Source: Erigeron canadensis (lineage: Eukaryota; Streptophyta; Magnoliopsida; Asterales; Asteraceae). From it: a DNA stretch of 64,000 nucleotides. The notes under the pieces are model-generated. The model saw nothing but the letters and a program-made list of their open reading frames with translations, made no database searches and was not told the origin of the DNA. Positions 14,001 through 25,799 of the stretch are shown here, piece after piece. The position numbers and the translations under genes are program-made. The stretch is taken from NCBI RefSeq assembly GCF_010389155.1, contig NC_057766.1, positions 27,971,516-28,035,515 on the forward strand, read 5' to 3'. The first letter of the stretch is position 1. The number at the start of each line of letters is the position of its first letter.

Positions 14001-17000
14001 TACAGCTGTTGTTAATGGTGATATTCCAACCACTTCGAAGCCTACCAATGTTGATGTCAGTGAGAAACGTGCACAAGATTTGTCAAAATCTCTTGAAGAA
14101 TCCCAGAAAACTGTTAAACAAGTAAGTAGTTAGGCTCCTTAATTTAAGATTTGTCTGGGCGTTTTGGGTGGGTTGATTGATGGGTCTAAATGGGCTGAGC
14201 CGGGTCAACCAAAAACTACTCAAAGTTTATTTTATAATAGAACTTGTTTCAGATATAGTTAAAAATTGACATTCTATGGTGCGTAGGGCTGTTAAGTCGT
14301 CTGAGGTTGCCTGTAGTTTTAAAGTTTGGTATTTATAAACGCTAACTAGGGTAAAACCTTTTACCCAAAAAGATATAGTTACCAATAATAATCTAGTTTT
14401 CAAATAAGATGATTTAGCCACTTAGGAGGTAACGTACATTAAAAATACACTTTTGGGTTATTAAAATACACCTTCGGGTAATTTGTTTGTACAATACTTT
14501 GATTTTGCCCAATTCTAGATATTTCTTTATTAAGCTTGGTTGACATGTTCCTAGTGTATGAAAGGTGTTATATATAGTAGCCGATGTGAGTTTCATAGAT
14601 TCTCATAGTATCAATGAAATGCTTCAGCCAAACTATGAAATGGTGATTTTTTGTTGTGTTTGAAACCCGATATTCTGTTATTTATTCCTTTTACATTATG
14701 CTAATACAGTTGTCGGAAGAACTGCATGAGAAAGAGAGAAAAGAAATGAGTATGCAGGAAGAAGTGGAGACGTTAAAGGACATGGTGAGAACAGAAAAGC
14801 GAAACCTGGAAGAATTATCATCTGAACATAATGAACTTAGAAAGTTATGTGAAGAGAAAGAATCTGCTCTTCAGGTAATATCGAATGTACTTAAAGCTAC
14901 CTCTTTTAAGTGTAGATATATTTTGAAATATTTTTATTTGTAGGCTACATTGATCGAGAAGCGCAACATGGAGGCAAGGCTTTCACAAATCAACAAGGGA
15001 GAGTTGGAAAATAATACCAAAAAGGAATTAGTTGAGGCAACTAATCAGGTCTGTGAACAATATTCTCAAGTACTATTTTGAATAATGTTATTACTTTTAA
15101 GTCATTCACATTATCATTTTGCTTATAGGTTTTGCAAAAGATCCAAGATGAACTAAGAACTCGTAGCTTAGAGTTGCATTCTGCTGAAGAAGCTAAGAAG
15201 AAGTTGTTTAATGAGAAAATGTTGTTGGAAGAAAGAATCTCAAGGCTTGAGAAGAAAAAAGTTGACGAGGTGATGATTTAGCCTCGTTTGGGTTTAATTA
15301 TTATCTAGAATTGTTCCTGCAATGTGCAGAATGGTTGATGATTTATCAAAAAAATTTGAATTTCGCATTAAATCAAATTTAATAATAGTATTTATAAACG
15401 TCTCTCATGATACGTGGGCAACGGTGACGACCGTTGACTTTAAATTTTTTAAAGCACGGGTAAAGAGATATGGTGGGTGGTATTCGTTGGTGAATATGTA
15501 AATATCAAAATGATTATGTATAATATATATTAGGCTTTAAATTTGACTTTTTAGTTTTTAGTTGAAATAATTTGGAAATGATTAAATAGAGAAGCATTTA
15601 AGTCATTTTTATGTTCTTATGAATTTAAATTTTAAGACCATTTTCAAATGCTTTATACTCGTTTATTAGTAGAGATGTATATTTTTATTATTTTGCTTAT
15701 AGTAAGCTGTTCTACTGAGAATATAGATACGCTTACTTGAGAAAGAGATGGAACAAGAACGGAAGATGACAAAGCCTCAAATTTCAGAACTCGAGAAGAA
15801 GGTAGAAGATCTCACACGAAAGTTGGCTGCTGCAGAGTCTACTTTAGCGATAAAAAGTGATGAGTTATCAACATTACATGTAAATCTGAAAGAACTGGAG
15901 GATCTTAGAGAAATGAAGGAGGTAGTTATTATTTTAATCTCTTGCTGAGCTTAATATAGTTGTAACTAAATTACTAATATTGCTTTTATTTCATTTTTTT
16001 TTTTGCCAGGATATTGATAGGAAAAATGAGCAAACCGCTTCAATATTGAAGATGCAAGCAGCACAACTGGCTGAATTTCAGGCTCTTTATAAGGAGGAGC
16101 TTGTTTTGAGAAAACGATACTTTAATATTATTGAAGGTACTAAATGGATCAATATCTGACTTTGAAGTGTTGAGATATATGTTAACTGAATCATATGTTA
16201 ACTGAATCAATTTAACTTATATAGATTTCTGGTTTATCTTTGCTAGTAAATTCTGTCTACTAATGTGTATTCCTGTATTTGCAGATATGAAAGGCAAAAT
16301 CAGGGTGTACTGTCGGCTAAGGCCTCTCACACAAAAGGAGATTTCCGATAAAGAAAGGAACGTTCTTACCAGTGTAGATGAATTTACAGTTCAACATCTA
16401 GGAAGGGATGATAAGATTAAACAACACTGCTATGATCGTGTATTTGATGGCAATGCCACTCAAGAAGACGTATTCAATGATACAAGGGTAAATTTGAAGG
16501 AAGATGCCGAGTTATATCTATTGTGTTTCTTAGATTCCTTCTTTTAACATGTTATATCTAACTTCTTTTAAAAAATGTGCGTGATGTAGTATTTGGTGCA
16601 GTCAGCTGTGGATGGGTATAATGTCTGTATATTTGCATATGGTCAGACTGGTTCTGGGAAGACGTTTACAATATATGGGTCTGACAACAACCCAGGACTT
16701 ACCCCACTTGCCACTTCAGAGTTATTCAAAGTTCTAAAACGGGATCGCAACAAATTCAATTTCTCCTTGAAGGTAATAATTGTTCATCCCTTATCAACAT
16801 ATGTGCAGATTTAGAGGTGACCAAATCTGTGGATAAAAGTGCCTAAGTTATTCAATACAGTTTGAAACATTTTTCATTGGGTTGGCCAGGTTTCATTGGG
16901 TTGGTCTGCTACATTTTGTTTTAAAAACTTTTGAGATTTATTTGTACATGACCAAAGTGTTAAATATCATTAGGGATTACCTATAATTTTAATCATAATC

Positions 17001-18222
17001 TTATTTTATTGTAATAAATTAATTTTAAAAAAAAAATTTTTTTTAAAATATTTTTGGATTAAATATACATTTTGGGTGATGTTTGGTGGTTCTGATTTTA
17101 TCCGTTAGAGATAAGTCCATGATTTAACCAAGTACAAAGTATTATATGGGCAAATTTAATTCCTTTAATATATTTGTGTATGCAGGCATACATGTTGGAG
17201 TTATATCAAGATACTTTAGTAGATCTTTTAATTCCAAGGCAAGCAAAGCGGTCGAAATTAGAAATAAAAAAAGACTCAAAGGTGAGTTTAATTTTCAAGT
17301 GATGTTGATGACTGAGTATATTTATCTTTTGTCCCTCAAAGAAGTTTTTTTAAAGCCTCTTTTAGAGCTTACTGGAAAGCTGGTTTCTGTAGGGAATGGT
17401 GACTGTAGAAAATGCAACTATTGTACCCATATCCACATATGATGATCTCAGACATATCATTCAAAGAGGCACTGATCAGCGGCACACAACTGAGACTCTG
17501 ATGAATGAAGCAAGTTCAAGGTCCCATCTTATCCTGTCAATTATCATTGAGAGTACAAATCTCCAAACTCAATCAATTGCCCGGGGAAAGGTATAATCCG
17601 TCATTTTGATGTAAGATGCATTTGAATTGGCGTGTTCTGATTTTTTATAAATCTGTGCAGCTAAGTTTTGTTGATCTTGCTGGGTCTGAAAGAGTGAAAA
17701 AGTCAGGTTCTGCTGGTAATCAACTAAAGGAGGCTCAAAGCATTAACAAATCACTATCTGCACTTGGTGATGTTATCAGTGCTCTATCTTCTGGAAATCA
17801 GCACATACCTTACCGAAACCACAAACTCACAATGCTGATGAGCGACTCTCTTGGAGGTAATGCCAAAACGTTGATGTTTGTGAACATATCCCCTGCCGAA
17901 TCCAATTTAGAGGAAACTTACAACTCACTTACGTAAGTTTTGCTTATCATGTTCTGTTTTTTGTTGATAGTTTACTTCACAATTTCTCTTTAAAAAGTAT
18001 TCTTTAAATAATTCATATATATTGTCCAGATATGCATCAAGGGTGCGCTCCATTGTCAATGATCCTAGCAAGAATGTTTCATCAAAGGAAGTTGCTAGGC
18101 TAAGGAAGTTACTGGCATATTGGAAGGAGCAGGCAGGAAAAAGAGGTGACGATGAAGAGCTAGTGGAGATCCAAGAAGAACGTCCCCCAAAAGAGAAAAA
18201 TGATAACCGACATTCCATGTAG
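11014..18222 (+). CDS. KCBP: Kinesin-like calmodulin-binding protein (KCBP/ZWICHEL type, kinesin-14)
   Basis: Family knowledge: KCBP is a plant minus-end-directed kinesin with a C-terminal motor, bound and inhibited by Ca2+/calmodulin, working on microtubules in trichome shaping and cell division. Seen here: 23 coding exons joined at GT-AG sites: 11014-11165, 11295-11367, 11465-11596, 11682-11920, 12008-12335, 12421-12520, 12645-12826, 12923-13038, 13159-13261, 13427-13579, 13684-13830, 13915-14121, 14710-14874, 14944-15048, 15129-15269, 15727-15921, 16010-16136, 16285-16487, 16590-16772, 17186-17281, 17393-17590, 17661-17932, 18030-18222. They total 3810 nt, 1269 residues, close to the Arabidopsis length. 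Domains in order: MyTH4 (about 118-275), FERM (about 278-600), coiled coil (about 640-885), motor (from about 889) with P-loop GQTGSGKT 974-981, switch I NEASSRSH 1087-1094 and switch II DLAGSER 1120-1126, then a basic calmodulin-binding helix (about 1224-1245). The protein ends RHSM. Start chosen as the first in-frame ATG giving MASDIPSVM. No defect seen. Confidence 0.96.
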
Positions 18223-18580
18223 AGTTTGCCATCTTTTATTGGGTTTGCTACTAATTTTACTGACAGAAGAAAGGGTAAAAGATGGGGAGTGATTTGTTAA
18301 TTCCCTTACTAACCATGTATCATTTAGTCCCGTGACCACCCGTCCACCATGATTTGTGATCGGAAAGAAGTTGTTCTTATGACTTGAACCCATACAATTT
18401 TGTTGATGGTGCAGTGGTTAGAATCGGTCTGGCTCAGTTACAGTGGTTACGTTGTATAGTAAATTGATGTGTATATCTTGGTTATGAAATCCATATATGG
18501 TATTCATGGATGCAATTATTCTTGTATTTTTAAATTTATTCTGTCTTATTCCTCATTGAATATAAAATTTTTACTAGTTT
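18223..18580 (+). other. Probable 3' UTR and downstream flank of KCBP
   Basis: Non-coding sequence follows the KCBP stop. AT-rich signals near 18500-18560 could serve polyadenylation. A short tRNA box A-like stretch (TGGTGCAGTGGTTAGA at about 18408) was noted but not resolved into an element. Confidence 0.4.
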
Positions 18581-18763
18581 TTAACGCCCCAACAAATATG
18601 TCCAGGTTTCAAAATAACTATTGACAGTTTTCTTTTTATAACTCCAAATCCAACGTTGTATATGTTTCGTGAAATCATGAATGATGAGTTGATGACTTTC
18701 ACAGAAAGTTTCGATATTTGTGGCCAATGAGGCATATGATGCATTAGCTGCGTTATCACTTAC

Positions 18764-18856
18764 CAGTAGGATGTAAGCAGGGGACTTTTGAATCGTAGTA
18801 AGTCCTTTTGAACCGGAAGTCCTTGCGACAGTGGGTCTAGATGGGTCTCGGAGCAT
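18764..18856 (-). pseudogene. Unrecognised exon-like fragment
   Basis: On the minus strand an open stretch of exactly 93 nt (31 codons, starting MLRDPSRPTVARTSG) lies between a good acceptor (...attatcag before 18856) and a strong donor (CTG then GTAAGT after 18764). The composition looks protein-coding, unlike its surroundings. I do not recognise the protein. It may be a captured or relic exon, since no continuation of the gene was found. Confidence 0.35.
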
Positions 18857-18940
18857 CTGATAATATCAATAATGCATATTAATTTTAAAATGATTTATCA
18901 TTTGTAACTTACATTACATATATTGGAATGTATTAATCAA

Positions 18941-19202
18941 ATATATATATATTTTTTTTCGAAAGGTGTATTTCGACTCAGACGTGGTTGGAGGCAATTT
19001 TGAACCAACAATCGTTGGACCTCACGAGATGCTGAGCATACGCTGCAGTCTCTCAACCCCCTCCTTGTGGAAAATTCCTAGATGGGAAACCCAAGGATTG
19101 TGTCAGCCGAGGCTCGAACCCACAACCTTAGGAGAAAACCCACCAGGCCCCACATAGTGGGAAGTGTAAACACCCCTGGCCACTGGGGTTTAAACCAGTG
19201 GT
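18941..19202 (-). mobile_element. SINE-like retroelement with 10-bp target duplication
   Basis: The element is flanked by perfect copies of TATTAATCAA (18931-18940 and 19203-19212). On the minus strand it contains a box B-like GGGTTCGAGCC (about 19108-19118) and a weak box A (CCCAGTGGCC, about 19180), and it ends in an A run (T8 at 18952-18959 on the + strand). These are the marks of a tRNA-derived SINE; the box A-box B spacing is longer than usual. Confidence 0.7.
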
Positions 19203-19642
19203 TATTAATCAATAATATCATTTGTAATTTACACTCTGATATGATTTTATTTTAACTTTCAAGTATATAAACTTTTGTCTTTATAAAATATAAAATGATA
19301 CCATAGCATTATTCATAAATTAATTAACATCAAAATCTTTATGAAGCTTAACCATTATAAATAACCGGTATAAAATGTTCACTAAAACTTTTAAAAAGAA
19401 AATAACAAATTTTTAAAACTTTCACATAAACTATGAAACTCGTAAAAAGAGACCAAATACTTTTGATATTTATATCGTAAACAACAACAATTTACAATTT
19501 TATACACAACACTCGTTAAACCTATCAATATATCAAGTTATGGATCTAAAAACAAACAACATTATAAGAAAATAGACGTGTTTACGACCCATTTGTAACA
19601 TACTTGACCAAATATTGTTGCCAGTATACATATGTATTTTAA

Positions 19643-20354
19643 ACTACGAGATGAGTATCCGCTCAATGCGGCGACGGTGACGGCAGCGGGTAGTTCTAAT
19701 GGCGGTGGTGGTAACCAGTGCCGGCTTAAAGTTTTTAGGGGTCTTAAGCGAGATCAATTTTGAGGGCCTTTTATAAACTTGAACGCCATAATCAACATAT
19801 CTATATTTGAATCTCTAGGAGAGTAATAGAACTTTGATTTTCAAGAAAAGTGTTGATTGTTGTTTATAGACAAAGGAGATGTTTTCAAGCCCTAACTATA
19901 AAATTATTAACCTTCAGTAAAAATCTAGTTGTAATCGTATAGTTATAGGCTAAACTATTGACAATTTGGGTGCCTTTGTTATTGGTGGGCCTTAGGCTCA
20001 TGCCTAAACCCATAAAACTATTAAGCCGACTCTGGTGGTAACAATGTGGTTATTAATCTAAAAGTAATTGACTTAAATGCTAGTGTAGTTATTTTATGAT
20101 TAAGGGATGTATCTTTTGTAAATAACTTTATTAAGAATATTATAAGGATATTAGCTGGAAATATTTAAATTAATTAATAAAGACTATATATAGTTTGGAT
20201 AAATATGGGTGTGGGTGTAAAATATTTTAGGGATATATTGGGTATATTTAGTGTGTGAGTTAAAGTTGTGTTGAAAATTAAGAGTATTTTGGGTATTTTA
20301 AAGGTAAAGAGTTGAAAAAGGGGGATGGTAGTTTGTTTATTAATATAGGATAGA
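19643..20354 (-). mobile_element. Helitron, minus orientation, carrying a nested hAT MITE
   Basis: On the minus strand the 5' end reads TCTATCCTATATTAATAAA (from 20354). The 3' end near 19643-19670 carries a CCGC...GCGG hairpin around CCGCATTGAGCGG, followed by ATACTCAT and a degenerate terminus. A second similar 3' end (CGCATTACGCGAGTACCATATTAGT) abuts at 20355-20385. No coding is seen. Confidence 0.5.
19716..20034. mobile_element. 319-bp hAT-type MITE
   Basis: The unit starts CAGTGCCGGCTTAA and ends TTAAGCCGACTCTG, imperfect inverted repeats (11 of 14 bases). It is flanked by a perfect 8-bp duplication GTGGTAAC (19708-19715 and 20035-20042). The CAG...CTG ends and 8-bp duplication are diagnostic of hAT. 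It is too short for a transposase. Confidence 0.85.
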
Positions 20355-20385
20355 CTAATATGGTACTCGCGTAATGCGACGACGA

Positions 20386-21530
20386 CATTCATTGGTGTAG
20401 ATAATTCACGAAAAAGCAATTGATGTAAATAGTCAATAAAGAATTTTTTTTAAAAAAAATAAGAAACTGATGGTATAATTTAATCATTAATGATACATTG
20501 ATAAATTACTTTATCCCAAAAATGTAGCTGTTGGTGATGTAATCTATATAAAATAGTATAGATTTTGCCTTGAAAGCATACATGATACATTAATTTGACT
20601 ATTAATCTTTTATTTATTTCACCTACAAATTTGACATATATCCCAATATTATTATAAGTACTTCATATATCATAAGAAGTACATTTTTAAGAATTATCTT
20701 TAATGTGTGAAATATATTAGTAATTTCACGCCACCAAATATATTTAAGAGTGTGTAAATTTTGTCATGCCTTGAATGAGATTCAAGACTCGATATTTATA
20801 GGGTTAAGAACAGATCTAGAAGTTTGTCCCTAACCCATGACGTTACTCTTGCCTTATTCAAGCAAGGGCACAAGGGTTTTGAGAGGTGTCAGAGGAAATG
20901 TCACTTGTGCACAGCTTGCTTGTCGTATTTTCTCTTGATTCTACTGACCTGGCTGGATGGTCTGTAGTGTGCAAGGTAGGATTTGGGAGCGTAGGTGCTG
21001 GAGGGTGATACACTATCACTTGATTCTATTGGACCCTATCTTTAGACATGGGAACACTATTGCTCCTTAACTAAAAACATGAAAGTTTAAGTCCGTGAAT
21101 CCTTATCTATCTCTCGATGATTGATATTATTCCAAATGACTTAATAGTTTTGATTTTTAGGTGGAGGGAGTATATGGATCTCCCCCATCTCTTAGCGCGT
21201 GGTTAGTTTAGTTAATGCAAAGACCCAATTCGTCCGGGCTGGGATGGCTTCTGACCTAAGCAGGGTTGCACCGTAGGTACCCGTAGTTTCCAGAGTGTCA
21301 GTCTGCAGGCAGAGACTTATTATCATTCCAAGGTCATCAAAAGGCCTTCAATCTAGTAATATACTTATAGGCGTTTGGTCTTTGAAACCGCCCCCTACCG
21401 ATTTAATAACCTATGCTATAAAGAAAATGTAAGACCAACTCCGTTTGAAATCATATATAGCATTTTTTATTTTTTCATAACAATTTCTTCTAGGCCCCAT
21501 TTTAAAAAATGAAGGAACCCCTAAACACCT
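20386..21530. other. Intergenic sequence upstream of DAO-1
   Basis: No gene is supported. The GC-richer portions at 20765-21070 and 21190-21350 look like fragments of an unidentified dispersed repeat, without visible termini or coding domains. Confidence 0.4.
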
Positions 21531-22005
21531 AATTTGATATTTTTGGGTGAGTTTCTCACATAATTGTCTCCTATACGGCAAATAACTTGATATATTTGGG
21601 TGATTCTTTCACATGTTTGTCTCCTGCACGGCAAAAATTTGATATTTTTGGGTGATTTTTTTTTTTTCATAAGTGAATTTTACCTTAGACGAGTATGATG
21701 TGTGCTAATCGCACAACAAAAGGGTCCCGCACTAAGCGTATCTTAAATATGCTTTCTCACCATACCACCTCCTTTATTGAAAAATACCGTCGAAGAGAAC
21801 CTACCAAGGCTCGAACTCGAGACTTTGAGTAAACTTCCCCGGGTTTTTTGGGTGACTTTTTCACATATTTGTCTACTATACGGCTAATAAGTTGATAGTT
21901 TTGAGTAATTTTTTCACGTACACATTTGTCTCCTACACAAAATTTCTGATACTTTTACATGATTTTTTCACATATTTGTCTCCTACACGGTAAAAAATGA
22001 ACCCA
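21531..22005. repeat. Tandem repeat upstream of DAO-1
   Basis: About five diverged units of 50-60 bases share the pattern TTTGATATTTTTGGGTGA, then TTTTTTCACATATTTG and TCTCCTACACGGCAAAAA. The array ends about 75 bp before the DAO-1 start and is interrupted by a SINE-like insertion. Confidence 0.75.
21657..21843 (-). mobile_element. SINE-like insertion in the tandem repeat
   Basis: On the minus strand a box B-like GAGTTCGAGCC lies near 21815 and the unit ends in a long A run (T run at 21656-21667 on the + strand). Both flanks read TTTTTGGGTGA, consistent with a target duplication, although the host repeat itself contains this motif. Confidence 0.5.
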
Positions 22006-22079
22006 GCCCATTAGGTGAAGTGCTTTCCGTTATATATATGTCAACAAATAATGATCAATCACACATCTACACAAGATAA

Positions 22080-23556
22080 ATGGCCACCAAAAGTTACACA
22101 CTCCCAGTGATCGATTTACAAGATTTTCCTAATGAATTACCCAATTTGATGGCAGCATGTGAAGAATGGGGCTGTTTCAGGCTGCTCAACTTCCAACAAT
22201 TCCTTCCGGCAACACTCATGTCAGAGATGAAGACGGTGGTCAAATCACTGTTTGACTTACCAGTGGATATCAAGCGCCGGAATGTTGACGTCATCTCCGG
22301 CAGCGGGTACCGGGCTCCGTCACACTCTCCGTTGTACGAGGGCCTTGGTTTGTATGACATGACGTGTCGTGCTGACGTGGAGACTTTTTGCTCCCAGTTG
22401 GATGCTTCAACTCATCAAAGGTAAGTTTATATCACACTATATCTGTATAATAACTGTTATTTTTTTTATAATTTCTTTTTTTTTTAATATCATATATAAA
22501 TACTTGGGGGAAACCACTCCGGACTCCCAACTATGTTGACTTTGTATCATTGTATGGTTGGCGAGTTGGTCGATTTTAACTTAAGTTGATCCGAGTCTTG
22601 ACTTTTGACTTTTGACCGAGTTTTAGTCCGATTCAGCCGCATCTGACTCGTGTTGGAGCCGATTCCGAGTCTGAGTTCTCGGCCGAGTTTTACAATGTAG
22701 TGATCTAAGAAAGGGGAATTCGTAGTGATATTATTGTGAATACATATGTATATGCTTGATTTTAGTTTATATGCCAATACCCTGCTTGATTTTAGTTTAT
22801 AGAAAAACAAAGTTGTAAATCTCTACAAGTTTTACTAGTCTTTAGTGACATTTCCCCATATGTTTCATCTTTGCATAACAGGGAGATAATTGTAAGATAT
22901 GCTGAAGCAGCACATGATTTACTTGTGGCGGTTGTACAGAAATTAGCCCAAGGTTTAGCAGTGAAAAGTGAAAATTTAGGATTTGAGAAATGGCCATGTC
23001 AATTTAGAATAAATAATTACCATTTCACCCCTGAAAGTGTTGGTTCCCATGGTGTCCACACACACACAGATTCCGGTTTCCTCACTGTCCTTCAAGATGA
23101 TGAATGTGTCGGTGGTCTAGAAGTCATGGCTAAGTCGGGCAAGTTCATTGCTGTTGATCCATGGCCTGGCACCCTTTTTGTTAACCTCGGAGATGTGGCA
23201 ACTGTATGTTTTGTAAACAACTTAATAACTCTTGTTTATAATTTATTGATGGTTAGTCAAGTGTCCTGTTTTGACATTTCGTATTTTGATTATGCTTTAA
23301 GATATGGAGTAATGGAAGATTTTGCACTGTGAAGCATAGGGTGCAATGCAAAGAAGCAACTGTACGTTTTTCAATTGCTTCGTTCCTTTTAGGACCAAGA
23401 GAGACATTGGAACCACTACCAGAACTTGTGGACAATGACCATCCTTGTGTGTATGTTCCAACCACGTATGAAGAGTACAGGGAGTTGAGGATGTCGACAA
23501 ACTTGCATGCGGGTGAAGCTCTTGAGCTCTTGTACACAACTAACTCTGAGAAATGA
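22080..23556 (+). CDS. DAO-1: 2-oxoglutarate-dependent dioxygenase, DAO-like
   Basis: Exons 22080-22420, 22882-23203 and 23302-23556 give 918 nt, 305 residues, a full-length DAO-type enzyme. The N-terminal dioxygenase domain (about 6-110) has VIDLQDFP and the family stretch EEWGCFR. The catalytic domain carries the Fe(II) ligands H175 and D177 (HTD) and H233 (KHRV), plus R243-x-S245 for 2-oxoglutarate. Family knowledge: DAO enzymes convert auxin (IAA) or its amino-acid conjugates to the inactive oxidised form in the cytosol; the actual substrate here is inferred. Intron 2 uses the acceptor ttaag before ATATGG, giving ATIWSNGR, the usual family motif. The region around H175 reads VHTHTDSGFLTVLQDDECVGG, as in DAO-2 and DAO-3. 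A TATA-like run (22031-22040) lies 40 bp upstream. Confidence 0.93.
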
Positions 23557-24681
23557 CGTTAAGTCACTTTCAAATCCTTGCAGAACAGGCTTCTCAGTTT
23601 GTTCAAGTGGTAAATAAATAAAATAAGAACAATATTCGCTTGTAGATTACATATAAGTGGCTGTATGTTTGTAGCACCAGCGGCCAGTTGTATGTAGTAG
23701 CGATCATAAAGCAAGTAATGATTAAGGAAACCAGTAAGTACTTTTATTTGTGATCAACTGCGATGAAACAACTAAAATAGCTTAAACATAATCTATGGTT
23801 TTAGGATCAGCAGATCCAAGGCAGATATTACGCGATGATCCTTGTTTATTCTTTTTGAATAATGTGTACGACTCATCAAATAGTTTAGCTTCATTCTAGG
23901 ACTATCTCAGCTCTAATTCCTTAAAAAGGACAATATGAGTTGAGTTGTTCTGATTAACTCTTTGTTAATACTTGACCTTGTCTACCATCTAAGATAAAAA
24001 CTATTCTAGATACTTGCTCCCTTTTAGAGCATTAGATAAGTTTAAAAATATTTATGATGGTATATTGACATTAAAGGTGTCTAATCAGATTAATTTCTTC
24101 CAATCGATTTTATAGACATCATATTAATGATCTTTAAGCTCCCTTTCTTCTTATCTTCATAAACTGACATAACTTTACCATCTGAAGTAGTGAAACACAC
24201 GATCTTTTTGCAACATAGAATATACTCTCTTTCAGTCTTTGTTAATACCTGACTTTGTCTATACTCTCTTCATCCCTCTCACCCAGATCAATAATCTCAG
24301 ATAACTTGCCCATTCTTACAAATGACATTGTTATCTTTCAAATACCATATATAGAGGGAGTCATTTATCAAATTAGCTTTGTGTCTCTCTAAATTAAATT
24401 GCAAGAATGGTCCTCTTAGTATGAAAAGACGATTATGCCCTCTCACATGAGGGACACATGATGTACTTAACGGTCAAAAATAGCCGAGCGTCATTTTTTG
24501 GACTGGGAGTGCAAAGAAAACCCTTTTTTGACCACCACTACGACGATAAATGATATGGACCGCACTTGTGACTTGGGTGATAACAAGGGACCAAAAACAC
24601 TATTTACTCAAATACTATTAGATAACATGTCTCTCTCTCACACACACATATATATATATACTTTTCTAATTTTGAAAACCA
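23557..24681. other. 3' flank of DAO-1, part of the duplicated unit
   Basis: The sequence just after the stop ('tttctcagtttgtt', 'cttgtagattacat', 'attaaggaaaccagta', 'tttaggatcagcag') recurs after DAO-2, -3, -4, -5 and -6. Further modules ('acttgaccttgtctatactc') recur after DAO-4, -5 and -6. This shows large-unit tandem duplication. No coding seen. Confidence 0.7.
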
Positions 24682-25015
24682 TTTTTTTGCAAGAACCATG
24701 AGAACTCTCAAATTATGTATTGGATCACATGTAATTTTTGTTCATTCACATGTGAAATGATATAAAAAGGTGAGTTGTAGAAGAAACTTTTTAAAAAACC
24801 TTCAAAATAGCCTTTTGTAAAGTTGTATATGTTTTTGTTTTTGTTCACATGTGATCAAACGGGTATATATATGGTTTTGAAACGGGTATATATATGGTTT
24901 TGAAAAAAACATTTTTCTGCAACATATATTTTTATAACGTTTCACATGTGAATGAGCAAAAAAAACATGTGATCCAATACATAATAGAAGAGTTCTCAAT
25001 GTTCTTACAAAAAAA
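24682..25015. mobile_element. Foldback MITE with about 80-bp arms
   Basis: The left arm (from TTTTTTTGCAAGAACCATGAG) and the complement of the right arm (TTTTTTTGTAAGAACATTGAG) stay alignable through ATTATGTATTGGATCACATG and TTCACATGTGAAA. Inside, 'aaacgggtatatatatggtttt' is duplicated in tandem (about 24856-24902). Confidence 0.8.
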
Positions 25016-25216
25016 TGAATATGTTCATGTTTGGTTAGGACAAGATCTTGACCCTTAAAATTGATGCACGAAAATTCACGAGTCACATGAATATACATTG
25101 ATGCAAGATAATCTGCATGATACACGGTGATTTTCTAAAAACATATTGTTTTATATGTTTTAAATTAATAATTGTTTTATAAATACTAGAACCTATATAT
25201 ATATATATATATATAA

Positions 25217-25468
25217 AAGGTAGAAATTCAGAGATGAGGTAGCTTAAGGAGAGAACGGAGAGAAAGTTCATTTTTGATTTTTTTTAGCTTGTTTTGTTTT
25301 TTAATTTTTATATTTATTTTTAACTTAAACCCATTCCAAAAAAAAAAACCCAAAATTTCTCTAAAAATAAAAAATTTAAAATATACAACTTACACATGTG
25401 TAAATATTAAAAATGAATCTTCCCTCCCTTTTCTCCTTAAGTTATCTTTTCTCTGGATCTCTACCTTA
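25217..25468. mobile_element. Foldback MITE with about 60-bp arms
   Basis: The left end AAGGTAGAAATTCAGAGA...CTTAAGGAGA is matched by the complement of the right end AAGGTAGAGATCCAGAGA...CTTAAGGAGA. TA runs flank both sides. No coding. Confidence 0.75.
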
Positions 25469-25584
25469 TATATATATATGGGGGGGCAATTATTTATTCA
25501 TTATATTAAATACTAAAAAATTAGTATGTGAGAGATTTCATCCAAGTTGGGTTCATAACAGTACCACATTCACTTTTCCCTATA

Positions 25585-25790
25585 TATATAGGGTTGAGTA
25601 TTATAAAATAAGTATTAAAGTAAAACAAATAAGACCAAATCTTGACCTTTGGATCATGGTTAAATTGATGCACGATGATTAACAAAATAATTGATGCACG
25701 ATAATTTTCATGATGAACAGTGATTTTCAATGAAGAGAAACACATTGTTTTATTTGTTTTACTTTAATACTATTTTTATTTTACCTAAGA
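25585..25790. mobile_element. MITE with inverted ends
   Basis: The left segment AGTATTAAAGTAAAACAAAT and the right segment ATTTGTTTTACTTTAATACT are inverted copies. The centre ('atcttgaccttt...ttgatgcacgat...') also occurs as a diverged direct copy at 25040-25180, so two related elements lie on either side of the preceding MITE. Confidence 0.65.
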
Positions 25791-25799
25791 CCTATATAT

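Noticed and set aside
17925..18218. Minus-strand open frame of 97 codons across the last KCBP exons
   Set aside because: It is the complement of well-conserved KCBP coding sequence and crosses an intron.
18400..18430. tRNA gene suggested by TGGTGCAGTGGTTAGA
   Set aside because: No matching box B at tRNA distance and no cloverleaf could be drawn.
23253..23539. Minus-strand frames repeated over exon 3 of every DAO copy
   Set aside because: They recur only because the sense exon is duplicated; wording is the complement of conserved dioxygenase codons.
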